The notes beneath the pieces are model-generated. The model was not told the origin of the DNA, made no database searches, and saw nothing but the letters and a program-made list of their open reading frames with translations. From NCBI RefSeq assembly GCF_000699445.3, contig NC_067196.1:23205116-23269115 (forward strand): a DNA stretch of 64,000 bases. The letters run 5' to 3'. Source of the DNA: Schistosoma haematobium (Eukaryota > Platyhelminthes > Trematoda > Strigeidida > Schistosomatidae). The position numbers and the translations under genes were made by a program. The stretch's first letter is position 1. Every line of letters starts with the position of its first letter. This document shows positions 56,201-64,000 of this stretch, in pieces.

Positions 56201-59200
56201 ATTCGTCTAAATTACTAAACCTCATTTTCATTTGAACGTTTAACGCTAGATGCTAAAGGATGTTAAGGTGACTTTGTTACTAGATAATCATCATTAGTCG
56301 ATCAACTGTTGAAACAACTTTCAAGGTAATTTGAGAGACATTTTGTCTATTAATTTGAAGAAAAATAAGAGTTTGATGTTTGTTTACCAGTTAAATGAAA
56401 TAAAAGTGACTTCCACTTCACATTAGTGGAGGTGTAACTTTTTTCGGACGCCAAGTCATGTAATACCATATACTGTTGAAATTTATTTATAAGATGGTTT
56501 TGTTAAAATAACCGCAGAAAATATGACAATTTGATAAAAGATAATTAATACTATCATTGATATCTCATTGAACAATGATTTTAGACACACTCCTTATTAT
56601 AATTCGCATTCCCAGCTCAATCTAATCCTAATAACGAAGAAATTTGATCAGACAAAGCAAATACTGCGTATATATTTAGTTATAATGTTATTATAACTTT
56701 TACAATGTATCAAAACTATGACACTGGTTTAAGAGGAATAAAGGTTATTACTCTCTCTCCCCGTCTCTCCCATTTACTACCTTACATGGGATTCATTTTG
56801 TTCAAACAAAGTTTATCTCAGTTAATCAAGTTATCTTCTTTAAAAGCAATCCAGCTTTCCGCAAAAAAGGGTATAAAGGAAATAACTTTGTGCTACTTTC
56901 TTCAATGTGTTATCTGTTCAAACATTGTGTCTATATTTTTTAGCTGTGTTCTGCTTTCTGAGCTAGATAGTTTCGTTGTAAAGTATTTAACGTATGTTCT
57001 GATAATGTTTAAAAGAACTATGAAAGCTTCATAATTAAACTATCCGAGCTTAGTGAACATAATACCTCAAACATCTTCATCACGAGCCGCGAATACTTAT
57101 CAGCCATCAGAAAAGCCTTACAAATTAGTGAAATGCTAAATATCGGAAATTTCATATTGAAAGATTAAACTTGCTGACATATTCTTCTTCCTATCTACCC
57201 TTTAAGGAAAATAAGGAGATTAATATACTAGGATTCATGCATCTCTTCTTTATTATGGATGAAAAAAGTAGATATGCCAAATGAACTGGTAGAAAAGCTT
57301 ATCTCTAAAGACTTGTGACATATTGTAACTGTTAAAAATCTTTTTTGAATACAAAATTTTGTAAGTGCTAATTCTGTGAGGGCAATAGATCAATCAATAT
57401 ACATGATGATGTAATAGATAGGTGATAATACTAGATTATAGAATGTAGATAATAATAATAAAATATGTGCGTGCAAATAGAAAGTCTTGTAAGATTAATA
57501 AGTCAGCAACAGATTATGATGTGAATGAAGGTCATTAAAATGTTTTTGTCAGAATGGAGGTTTGTGGAGGTTGTAGTAATTTAAAAGTTGAATTCATGAG
57601 TCGATTAAAGCTAGACCATCATTGAAAACCTGGAAGCACTGGACGGTCGTTTCGTCCTAGTATGGGACCCCTCATTAGTGTGCTCAGTGGTTTAGAAGTT
57701 AAGCGTTCGCACGCGAGACAGAAGGTCCTGGGTTTCAGTCCCACCTGTGGAGAAGTCCCATGTTAGTACGAGACGGCCGTCGAGTGCTTCCAGGTTTTCA
57801 ATGGTGGTGTAGCTTAGATCGACTCGTGAATTCAACTGATAAAACCTTAAAACTAACCTATGTATCGATAGAATGATTAGAGGCGATTAGATGTTCAGGA
57901 ATGGAACTTCTAACTGCTTTCCTCTTACCCTTATACAACCTTACTGGGGCATGTTCTCGTATCCAAGTTGAAAGCAAGCACTGGCTAAGGCTTATGTACT
58001 TTGCTCTACAAGAGCAGGTGAACTAGTAGATGCACATGGAAGACACCAGACGGGGAAGCTTATCTTTTGCGGGTACATAAAACAAGTTTATATGTTGTTT
58101 ATACAGTTCTTCCGAATCTACCTGATTTCTTCGTATCCAACTTCTTAAAACAGCAGAAGCTTTTGCCACCAATGAGCTCAAGCCAGGATTGTGTGTACCA
58201 AAGAAGCACGTCTTATCGTTATAGTTACCTCGACCTTTATTATTATTACTATTATTATTAAAAACATTTCGGTAGTATATTTTCTATATCTCAATTTTGA
58301 TGTGTTTATCTCTTTTTCATGCTTAACCTTGTTTTATGGTAGGATATAAAACAAAATTTCGAATTAGCCTCATCAGAAGCGTTAGCAGCTTTTGGAAATG
58401 GTGCAATGTTCATTGAGAAATTTATTGAACGACCTAGACATATCGAAGTCCAGATTTTAGGTTAGTTTATTTACATATTGAATCTTTTCGCCATACCAGC
58501 GTTGTTGTTGTCATTGGATTTCATTTTAACAATGATTTTGCTGTGCATACTGAAAGCTTTTAACCCATCTGATATGCTTTTTACAACTTTCTGAAACGAA
58601 ATTACCCATGTGTACACATTTAAATTATCTTAAGGTGAATTGAATAATTACTTCCTAACCGTAGCTGTTACCCTAGCTTAGTGGACGGGCTTGCATATTT
58701 TGATGACCTAGTCAATCTACATTGACTAGGATGCTCATCGCTTTAGGTCCTACTGCTCTAGGCAGGTCGTTTGGAGAACGTCAGGACTAAAAAGGGAAAC
58801 TTAAGGCCTGAGAAGGGCAAATTTGTACTGCTGACCGTATGGGGGATTTGACAGCAGTGAGGTACTTCCCTAACACAACCAGGATCTGCAGTGGTTCCAA
58901 TTTCTCACAGCAAAAGAAAAAAGCTAAAAGAGGTTGGGCCCAAAAATAACGTAGCTTACTTTCCCTCATGAACTACCGTCATCGATGGTAAGGTCTTTAA
59001 AAAAAAGTCTAACACTTCAAGAACAACCCACGAAAATTCCATGTGAAGCTGGCCCAGATAGTTATCCCTTGTGCTTTAAGATCATACTACTATGTGGCTA
59101 AGGCCACTACTAGTCCGGGTTCTTTCTCGGTCCCTCAAGAATGAGTATCCTTCGACAATTTGAGCAACCAGAGAATGAAAACCACTCGCACACTACGTAA

Positions 59201-59820
59201 ACCACTCGTATATTTGCTTATCGAATGAAATAGCTTGTTTAAATAAATATTTCTCATCATAAACTGCCCATTAGGTTACAACTAAATGACTAAATGCTTT
59301 TGCGCCTATAGAGTAACTGGGAAGTTTCAAGTTTGATTTAGTGCGTGGTCCAGTGGCACTTACTGCTGAAGAGTTATAAACTAGGTTTTAACTGATTTTG
59401 ATCCACAATGAGAACTACCATCTATTTTAAATTCGGAAAAAGTAACTTTAACAAACCGTTGAACTTTAGTACTAATTGTTTATTCTTAAAAGTCACAGTA
59501 AGTAATAGTAACCTATGAAACTGAACAAGTCAGGAGTAAGTTAGTGAGATGCATCTATCCAATACATAAAAATTTAATAACTTTCATCCTGTTTATCATC
59601 AAGAATCTTCATTTTTCTGGAAGTATGTTTTTCCGCTACTTTTGGAAATTTTGCTTTTTTTAGGTGACAAATATGGGAATGTTGTACATTTGTATGAAAG
59701 AGATTGTTCTGTTCAACGTAGACATCAAAAATTAGTCGAAATTGCACCGGCGCCTAGTCTAGATCCAACTGTTCGTAAATCATTATTAAACGATGCGGTA
59801 CGATTAGCTTCTTCTGTTGA
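44563..59820 (+). CDS. PC: Pyruvate carboxylase, mitochondrial, 5' part (six exons; gene continues past right edge)
   Basis: Six plus-strand exons join in frame to give residues 1-309 of a protein whose family is about 1,180 residues long. It carboxylates pyruvate to oxaloacetate using ATP, bicarbonate and biotin in the mitochondrial matrix. Residues 1-30 are Arg/Leu-rich without acids, as in a mitochondrial targeting peptide. From residue 44 the biotin carboxylase domain follows: [40 protein letters not shown] (122-130), GDKVEAR with ATP-contacting Lys159, [15 protein letters not shown] with Lys201 and the glycine-rich loop (205-208), [17 protein letters not shown] and [18 protein letters not shown]. 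The wording matches animal pyruvate carboxylase rather than propionyl- or methylcrotonyl-CoA carboxylase. The rest of the biotin carboxylase domain, the carboxyltransferase domain and the biotinyl domain are outside the window. Confidence 0.93.
45780..47390 (+). pseudogene. Decayed non-LTR retrotransposon reverse transcriptase and 3' UTR
   Basis: Plus-strand translation, broken by many stops and frameshifts, shows reverse-transcriptase-like pieces: [15 protein letters not shown] near 46045, then [38 protein letters not shown] and [19 protein letters not shown] between 46660 and 46900. About 47110-47390 resembles the shared 3' UTR wording found at 18.9-19.1, 27.3-27.4 and 34.5-34.8 kb (ctgtgccggtttctatgttg). 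It is a different family from the RTE copies, perhaps CR1-like (SR1 type). It lies in PC intron 1. Confidence 0.6.
48268..48452 (+). CDS. PC: PC exon 2
   Basis: Acceptor tgtaaag, donor gtacgt. Encodes [18 protein letters not shown] through IPEIIQLAL, the N-terminal biotin carboxylase subdomain. Ends in phase 0. Confidence 0.92.
48560..49680. other. PC intron 2, no recognised feature
   Basis: AT-rich intron sequence. The small minus-strand ORF at 48839-49054 lacks support. Confidence 0.4.
49690..49840 (-). mobile_element. Degenerate Sm-alpha-type SINE
   Basis: The minus strand has a B-box-like GGGTTCGATTCTC and then a decayed hammerhead (CAACTGGCGATTACTAAAC, GACGAAACAC). Core mutated. Confidence 0.5.
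50608..50654. repeat. (AT)n microsatellite
   Basis: About 23 uninterrupted AT units in PC intron 2. Confidence 0.95.
50984..51157 (+). CDS. PC: PC exon 3
   Basis: Acceptor accatag, donor gtaaga; 58 codons. Contains [17 protein letters not shown] and [11 protein letters not shown], including the conserved ATP-binding lysine. The acceptor was placed so that spacing to exon 2 equals that in animal PC. Confidence 0.92.
52125..52680. mobile_element. Three tRNA-derived SINE copies, two head to head
   Basis: 52125-52220 is an antisense scrap (ttctgattgaggacctgcc). 52310-52520 is a good antisense copy (ggaggctgtttcgtcttgg, gatcgaaacctaggacc, aacctctagaccgcttagcc). 52525-52680 is sense (AAAACGAAACGGTCGTTCAG, tail ctacaatctccacaaa). 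The last two form an inverted pair. Confidence 0.6.
52950..53175. mobile_element. Rearranged Sm-alpha-type SINE remnants
   Basis: 53085-53165 reads as a decayed hammerhead in plus sense (GATACATCCAACTAGCGATT, AAATAGGACAAAAC, CACTGCTAGCCACAATCC). 52955-53045 matches the block that in the 8.3-kb copy sits beside an antisense hammerhead (aggactg, gtgcggttcgcctcgatat). The two parts are therefore joined in opposite senses. Confidence 0.5.
53213..53249. repeat. (AT)n microsatellite
   Basis: About 18 AT units in PC intron 3, directly after the rearranged Sm-alpha remnant, as often seen at SINE tails. Confidence 0.95.
53432..53569 (+). CDS. PC: PC exon 4 (ATP-grasp glycine loop)
   Basis: Acceptor tttattcag, donor gtacgt; 46 codons. 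Encodes [11 protein letters not shown], then [15 protein letters not shown], the ATP-grasp phosphate-binding loop. Confidence 0.93.
53600..54860. other. PC intron 4, first part, no recognised feature
   Basis: AT-rich with no SINE, exon or microsatellite that I can identify. Confidence 0.4.
54865..54990 (-). mobile_element. Diverged copy of the TAAA-tailed dispersed repeat
   Basis: Starts aaataaagaaataaattg and continues taatactacccggttgtcc, matching in reverse the gcacccgggcag block of the 19.1-kb copy. A gggttcgaacccag palindrome follows. Confidence 0.45.
55770..56110. repeat. Dispersed repeat copy in PC intron 4
   Basis: Contains gaattctctcgatcaagttg, agactttggtcgtaagtatc, gaggtggatttgaacccgac and cttccaagctaccttcaacta-like sequence; same family as 33890-34120. 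Confidence 0.4.
56120..57540. other. PC intron 4, middle part, no recognised feature
   Basis: Contains a 109-codon plus-strand ORF (56705-57034) of hydrophobic composition with no homology I recognise and no splice support. Confidence 0.4.
57545..57860. mobile_element. Head-to-head SINE pair forming an 86-bp foldback
   Basis: 57587-57672 is the antisense 3' half (gcactggacggtcgtttcg). 57673-57749 is the tRNA-like head of a sense copy (CTCAGTGGTTTAGAAGTTAA, B box GGGTTTCAGTCCC). 57750-57835 is its sense 3' half. The two 86-bp arms are inverted repeats around a 77-bp loop. It lies in PC intron 4. Confidence 0.72.
58343..58460 (+). CDS. PC: PC exon 5
   Basis: Acceptor tatggtag, donor gttagt. 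Encodes [18 protein letters not shown] and [10 protein letters not shown]. Ends in phase 1. Confidence 0.93.
58660..59200. repeat. Unclassified dispersed repeat in PC intron 5
   Basis: A GC-richer block between exon 5 and exon 6 with purine-rich and palindromic wording (acctagtcaatctacattgactagg is a near-palindrome at 58705-58730). Shares one stretch with 480-660. Possibly a decayed retrotransposon 3' end; no reading frame supports that. Confidence 0.35.
59664..59820 (+). CDS. PC: PC exon 6 (last one in the window)
   Basis: Acceptor tttttttag, donor gtatgt. Encodes [20 protein letters not shown] and the following [10 protein letters not shown]. Ends in phase 2. No continuation (expected to start near the YENAGTVEF motif) was found before 64,000. 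Confidence 0.92.
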
Positions 59821-60274
59821 GTATGTTCAAAATTGCAACTATATTTTTCGTGTGTAACATATAAAAACGTTTTATACTATATTTATTAAACTGCAATTTG
59901 ATTATAAGTCACTTGACTTTCAACAAAGCTGGCTGCTTGTTCAACTCCTGCCCACCTACTACTATTTTTACAGCCGGCTTACATGTCATTAACATTTAAT
60001 TAAAAAAGACGTGTATGGCTCACAGGTAATTACATCATGAACCACTTGTACATAATAAATGAGTTTGTTTATTTGCAAATAAATTTTTTACTGTGTCACT
60101 TAACGTTTCTGTATTCAAAACAAAAGAAAAATGTAACTGACCTCAATTATGATAACTTGGTTACCTAGTTTATATCTATGTTTGTGTGCTTCTGATCATA
60201 TGATATTTTTTGTTATTAGACTTATACTACTGTCATTAGTAATTATTTTTACTGTAGGGAGAGTTATGGAGATT

Positions 60275-60430
60275 GTTAGATCTTGTGGTTTTACATAACA
60301 GATTAACCATAGTTAGACATCTATTAAAACCTGGAAACAGTGGATACCCGTTTCGTCTCTAGTATAGGATTGTTCAGGGGTGGGATACTACACCCCCTTT
60401 TATCGGGCACCTTCAGGTCTCAGAATAAGC
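60275..60430 (-). mobile_element. tRNA-derived SINE, 3' part
   Basis: Antisense: gagattgttagatcttgtgg, cagattaaccatagttagac, cctggaaacagtggatacc, cgtttcgtctc. The tRNA-like head is missing. Confidence 0.5.
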
Positions 60431-61219
60431 TCATAACTTCCGGTTAATAATGAAACAACAAAGACTCAATTCTTTTTCCCTGCCGGTAAGTTTTATGAGA
60501 ACGATTATAGATAATCGGAAAATAGAGTTTGATATAATTGTTATCAAAACTGGTGCTCATTATGTCCGGATGCACACTTCCCATTCATTGAAATAATTAT
60601 CTGATCAATTGTAAATGGTTTTTATGTACATTATGATTGGTCAAATAAAATGGAGCCAATTCTTTCTTGATTGAATGTTAAATGTTTAAACAAAGTGTGC
60701 AAACCTTTTTGTTCTTGCTGTGTCTAAATCTATCAAAGGATCTGGTTGTATAAATGCTTATGATTTTTACCTTTTAAAATCATATGATCAAAAAAATCAT
60801 CAGTTCTACTGTTTAAAATAGTATTTTAATTGATCTTAGACCAGTCATTAACCAACAGGTAGAACTCTATAACGGCCAGTTTTAGTACTCGAGTGAAAAA
60901 AAACTGGGAGTAGGATAAGAAGTTTATTGGCAAAATCGAGTCACATGTACATGTATTCATTCATACATATCCCTTAGATTATTGAGCTATCAGTGTCTTA
61001 TACCTTAGAAATAAAAACCATTTCCTGGTCAATTACGTACATTTATCATTTAGGCGACTTCTGATTAGATCAGTGTATCAAGATATAAATATTATCTCAT
61101 ACTTAAATGTGAAGATTTAACACAGGACTCTATACCAGTGAATAAAAGTTGCAATGATATGTTTTTGATGTCTGTAAATAATTAGTGGGTAAATGAATGA
61201 ATTACTATATGTCCTTGTT

Positions 61220-61590
61220 TCATCGAAGATCTAACCCTGGATCTTTGGTCTCACGCCCAAGCACTTGACCTATAGACCCCTGAGACGTGGTCAGTGGAGT
61301 TCAAACGTATTAAGTATGACACAATTCCCCACCGAACACAATGTTAGATCGTTACACAACCATACGAACCGACTGAATCTAAACGTGTACACCACGAGAT
61401 ATCAATTCAGCGCTTTAGATATTAAGTATTTGTATGCGAGACCGTAGGTCCTGCATTCAGTCCCAGATAGAGTCGTGGATGTGTACTGCTGAGCTTTTAA
61501 TGTTGGGACGAAACAGCTGTCCAGTGCTTCCCGTTTTTACTGAATGTTTGACTTAAGTTGGTTCAGTGATATCAGTAACTGGAATTAATA
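61220..61590. mobile_element. Two facing tRNA-derived SINE remnants
   Basis: 61220-61330 antisense (ctaaccctggatctttggtc, cctatagacccctgagacg). 61425-61590 sense (TGTATGCGAGACCGTAGGTC, GGGACGAAACAGCTGTCCAG). Again head to head. Confidence 0.5.
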
Positions 61591-61655
61591 GAAAGTATAA
61601 ATGATTATGATAAGTCTTGTCGATTGAACGCTATATTCGTTTTCCTAAGCTATTC

Positions 61656-62036
61656 TGGTAACCCGCACGCTAGAACTACACAGCGAATTGAACACCAGAG
61701 AGAAGACGTAAGTATGAGAGAAAATACTTTACTCCAAGGTTCATTCTTGTACAGAAAAGCATGGGTATTTATAGATGTTAACGTTTGTTAAATCAAAATC
61801 ATATTTCAGCCAATCCGTTAACGACATATTATGCTACTGACCAGTAGTAGCACGCCACGTTGGAATTCTAGAGTGCTCCATCGTGCTGTGATTGGTTAGG
61901 ACTCTTCGGCTCCTTTTGGGCCTCTGGAGGCTCCGTTGAAGTTCTCCGAAAGCCGACTCAACAGATTACAATAAACACTGGTTAACGATTCTCTATATCT
62001 TGAGATTGTTATTCAACCAGTCAGTAATTGTAACAA
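61656..62036 (-). mobile_element. LTR-like or promoter-like block
   Basis: On the minus strand it starts TGTTACAATTACTG, carries a CCAAT (TAACCAATCACAG, about 61900), a TATA box (TCTATAAATACCC, about 61768-61756) and ends near GGGTTACCA. This is how the U3/R of a retrotransposon LTR looks. The ends (TGTTAC/GGTAACC) are only partly inverted, and no matching 5-bp duplication was found, so a solo LTR is not proven. Confidence 0.4.
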
Positions 62037-62249
62037 GAAACATGATGTATTAAACTATAGGATATTTGTAATTTATACTACTATTTATGTTTATTTATAA
62101 AATTATCTTTCAATATTATCGTATTTTTAATAAAATCATAATATTGCCCTCTAAAAGGTTTCCTACTTCTAAATGAAAATCATGTCAAACCGATAGTTAT
62201 AAATTCTGTTTCCTGTACTATATTCTTATATGCAATCTTTCTTTTACAT

Positions 62250-64000
62250 ATTACTTACTTACTTACTTCCGCCTGTTACTCCCAATGGAGCATAGGCCGC
62301 TGACCAGCATTCTCCAACCCACTCTGTCCTGGGCCTTCTTTTCTAATTCCATCCAATTCTTGTTCATTTTTCTCATGTCTATCTCTATTTCTCGGCGTAA
62401 TGTGTTCTTTGGTCTTCCTCTTTTCCTTTGGCCTTGAGGATTCCATGTGAGGGCTTGTCTTGTGACGCAGTTGGGTGCTTTCCTCAATGTATGTCCTATC
62501 CACTTTCAGCGCTTCTTCCTGATTTCTTCCTCCGCTGGGATCTGGTTTGTTCTCTCCCACAGTACGTTGTTGCTAATAGTGTCCGGCCAATGGATCTGAA
62601 GTATTTTGCGTAGACAATTGTTAATAAACACCTGTATTTTCTGGATGATGGCTTTCGTAGTTCTCCAGGTTTCTGCCCCATACAGTAGAACTGTCTTGGC
62701 TATTGTATTGAAAATCCTGACCTTGGTGTTGGTTGACAGTTGCTTTGAGTTCCAGATGTTCTTCAGTTGTAAATATGCTGCTCTTGCTTTGCCGATCCGC
62801 GCCTTCACATCTGCATCAGATCCACCCTGTTCATCAATGATGCTGCCCAAATACGTAAAGGTTTTTACATCTCCCAAATCTTCTCCGTCAATTGTGATTG
62901 GATTGGTGCATTCTGTGTTGTATCGGAGAATCCTGCTTTTCCCTTTGTGTATATTGAGACCTACTACTGCTGAGGCTGCTGCTACACTGTTCGTCTTCTC
63001 CTGCATCTGTTGTTGCGTTTGGGATAGAAGGGCCAGATCATCTGCGAAGTCTAGATCATCCGACTGCATCTTAGACGTCCATTGTATCCCGCGCTTCCCT
63101 TCAGATGTTGACGTCTTCATGATCCAGTCGATCACCAGGAGAAAGAGAAAGGGTGAGAGTAAGCAACCTTGCCTAACACCGGTCTTCACTTTGAACGACT
63201 TTGTCAACTGTCCTCCATGCACAATTTTGCAGTGTAATCCATCATATGAGTTCTGTATGATATTGACTATCTTCTGGGGCACGCCGTAGTGTCGAAGAAG
63301 TTTCCATAGTGTTGTTCTGTCCACACTATCAAATGCCTTTTAGTAGTCAATGAAGTTGATGTAGAGTGATGAATTCCATTCAATTGATTGTTCCACAATG
63401 ATACGTAGAGTTGCGATTTGGTGTGTACAGGATCTATCCTTACGGAATCCTGCCTGTTGGTCACGAAGTTGGGCGTCTACGCAGTCCTTCATCCTGTTTA
63501 ACAATACCCTGTTGAAGACTTTTCCCGGTATTGAGAGAAGAGTGATGCCCCTGTAGTTATCACACTTGCTGAGATCGCCTTTCTTCGGTATTTTGATCAG
63601 AAGTCCTTCTTTCCAGTCTGTTGGTACTTGTTCCTCATCCCAAATCTTATTGAAGAAAATGTGTAGTATCCTTGAAGTTGCCGCTACGTCTGCTTTTAGT
63701 GCCTCTGCTGGGATGTTGTCCGGTCCTGCTGCTTTGCCACTCTTGATTTGTCTGATGGTCATGCTGATTTCTTCAATTGTTGGTGGGCCAACATTGATTG
63801 AGAGGTCCGTGGGTGCTGCTTCGATGTTGGGTGGGTTCAGTGGAGCTGGTCGATTCAAGAGTTCTTCGAAGTGTTCTACCCACCTGTTTTGTTGCTCTTC
63901 AATGTTGGTGATTACCTCGCCTTCCTTGCTTTTCACTGGTCGTTCTGATTTGCGGCGATTTCCAGAGAGTTTCTTCGTCATGTCATACAATTGTCTCATG
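62250..64000 (-). mobile_element. Second RTE-clade retrotransposon copy, 3' part (continues past right edge)
   Basis: The minus-strand copy begins with its (TAAG)n tail at 62250-62268 and runs off the window. Reverse transcriptase motifs are in order: [67 protein letters not shown], catalytic FADD (about 63048-63037), [31 protein letters not shown] and the end motif [15 protein letters not shown]. One reading frame covers the visible 1.7 kb with only two point stops: TAA at 63342..63340, just after INFIDY where related copies have Glu, and TGA at 62508..62506 where they have Trp. It is much better preserved than the 20-23 kb copy. Confidence 0.92.

Noticed and set aside
56705..57034. 109-codon plus-strand ORF in PC intron 4
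   Set aside because: Hydrophobic low-information composition, no splice sites in phase, no recognised domain.
61656..62036. Proven solo LTR
   Set aside because: No direct duplication at the ends (tattc against agaaa) and imperfect inverted termini; kept only as LTR-like.
62606..63289. 227-codon plus-strand ORF
   Set aside because: Antisense shadow of the right-edge RTE copy, at the same element position as the 20.1-kb shadow.
17035..64000. TGA read as Trp (alternative genetic code)
   Set aside because: TGA at Trp positions appears only in dead retroelements. The PC and LRR exons follow the standard code.

Overview
The window looks like nuclear DNA of a blood fluke (genus Schistosoma). It is AT-rich, its genes are split into short exons by large repeat-filled introns, and its repeats are typical of schistosomes: an RTE-clade non-LTR retrotransposon (SR2/SjR2 type) ending in a (TAAG)n tail, SINE copies carrying a hammerhead ribozyme (Sm-alpha type), tRNA-derived SINEs and a Merlin-like 8-bp-TSD miniature transposon. 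I cannot fix the species.

Two host genes are well supported. On the minus strand, eleven phase-consistent exons between 37,283 and 11,248 encode at least 886 residues of a leucine-rich-repeat protein that I assign to the XRRA1 family. Its N-terminal exons were not found. On the plus strand, six exons between 44,563 and 59,820 encode the first 309 residues of mitochondrial pyruvate carboxylase; the rest lies beyond the right edge. The two genes are divergently transcribed. The roughly 7 kb between them holds two weaker clusters of exon-like segments (plus strand 38.5-40.6 kb, minus strand 42.8-43.9 kb) and a GC-richer island at 38.9-39.2 kb.

Layout: 1-11.2 kb is gene-free, with decayed SINEs, an AAT/ATT-rich low-complexity tract (3.7-5.9 kb), a recognisable hammerhead (8.4 kb) and a 613-bp inverted-repeat element (10.4-11.0 kb). 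11.2-37.3 kb is the LRR gene; its introns contain an RTE fragment split by a solo LTR (11.6-12.8 kb), a Merlin-like MITE (18.3 kb), a full-length RTE copy with 12-bp target duplications (20.0-23.2 kb) and many SINEs. 44.6-59.8 kb is the pyruvate carboxylase 5' half; intron 1 contains a decayed non-LTR reverse transcriptase (45.8-47.1 kb) and later introns hold (AT)n tracts and head-to-head SINE pairs. 59.8-64 kb has further SINEs, an LTR/promoter-like block and a second RTE copy that runs off the right edge and shows only two stop codons in its visible frame.

No rRNA gene, functional tRNA gene, CRISPR array or prokaryotic operon was seen.
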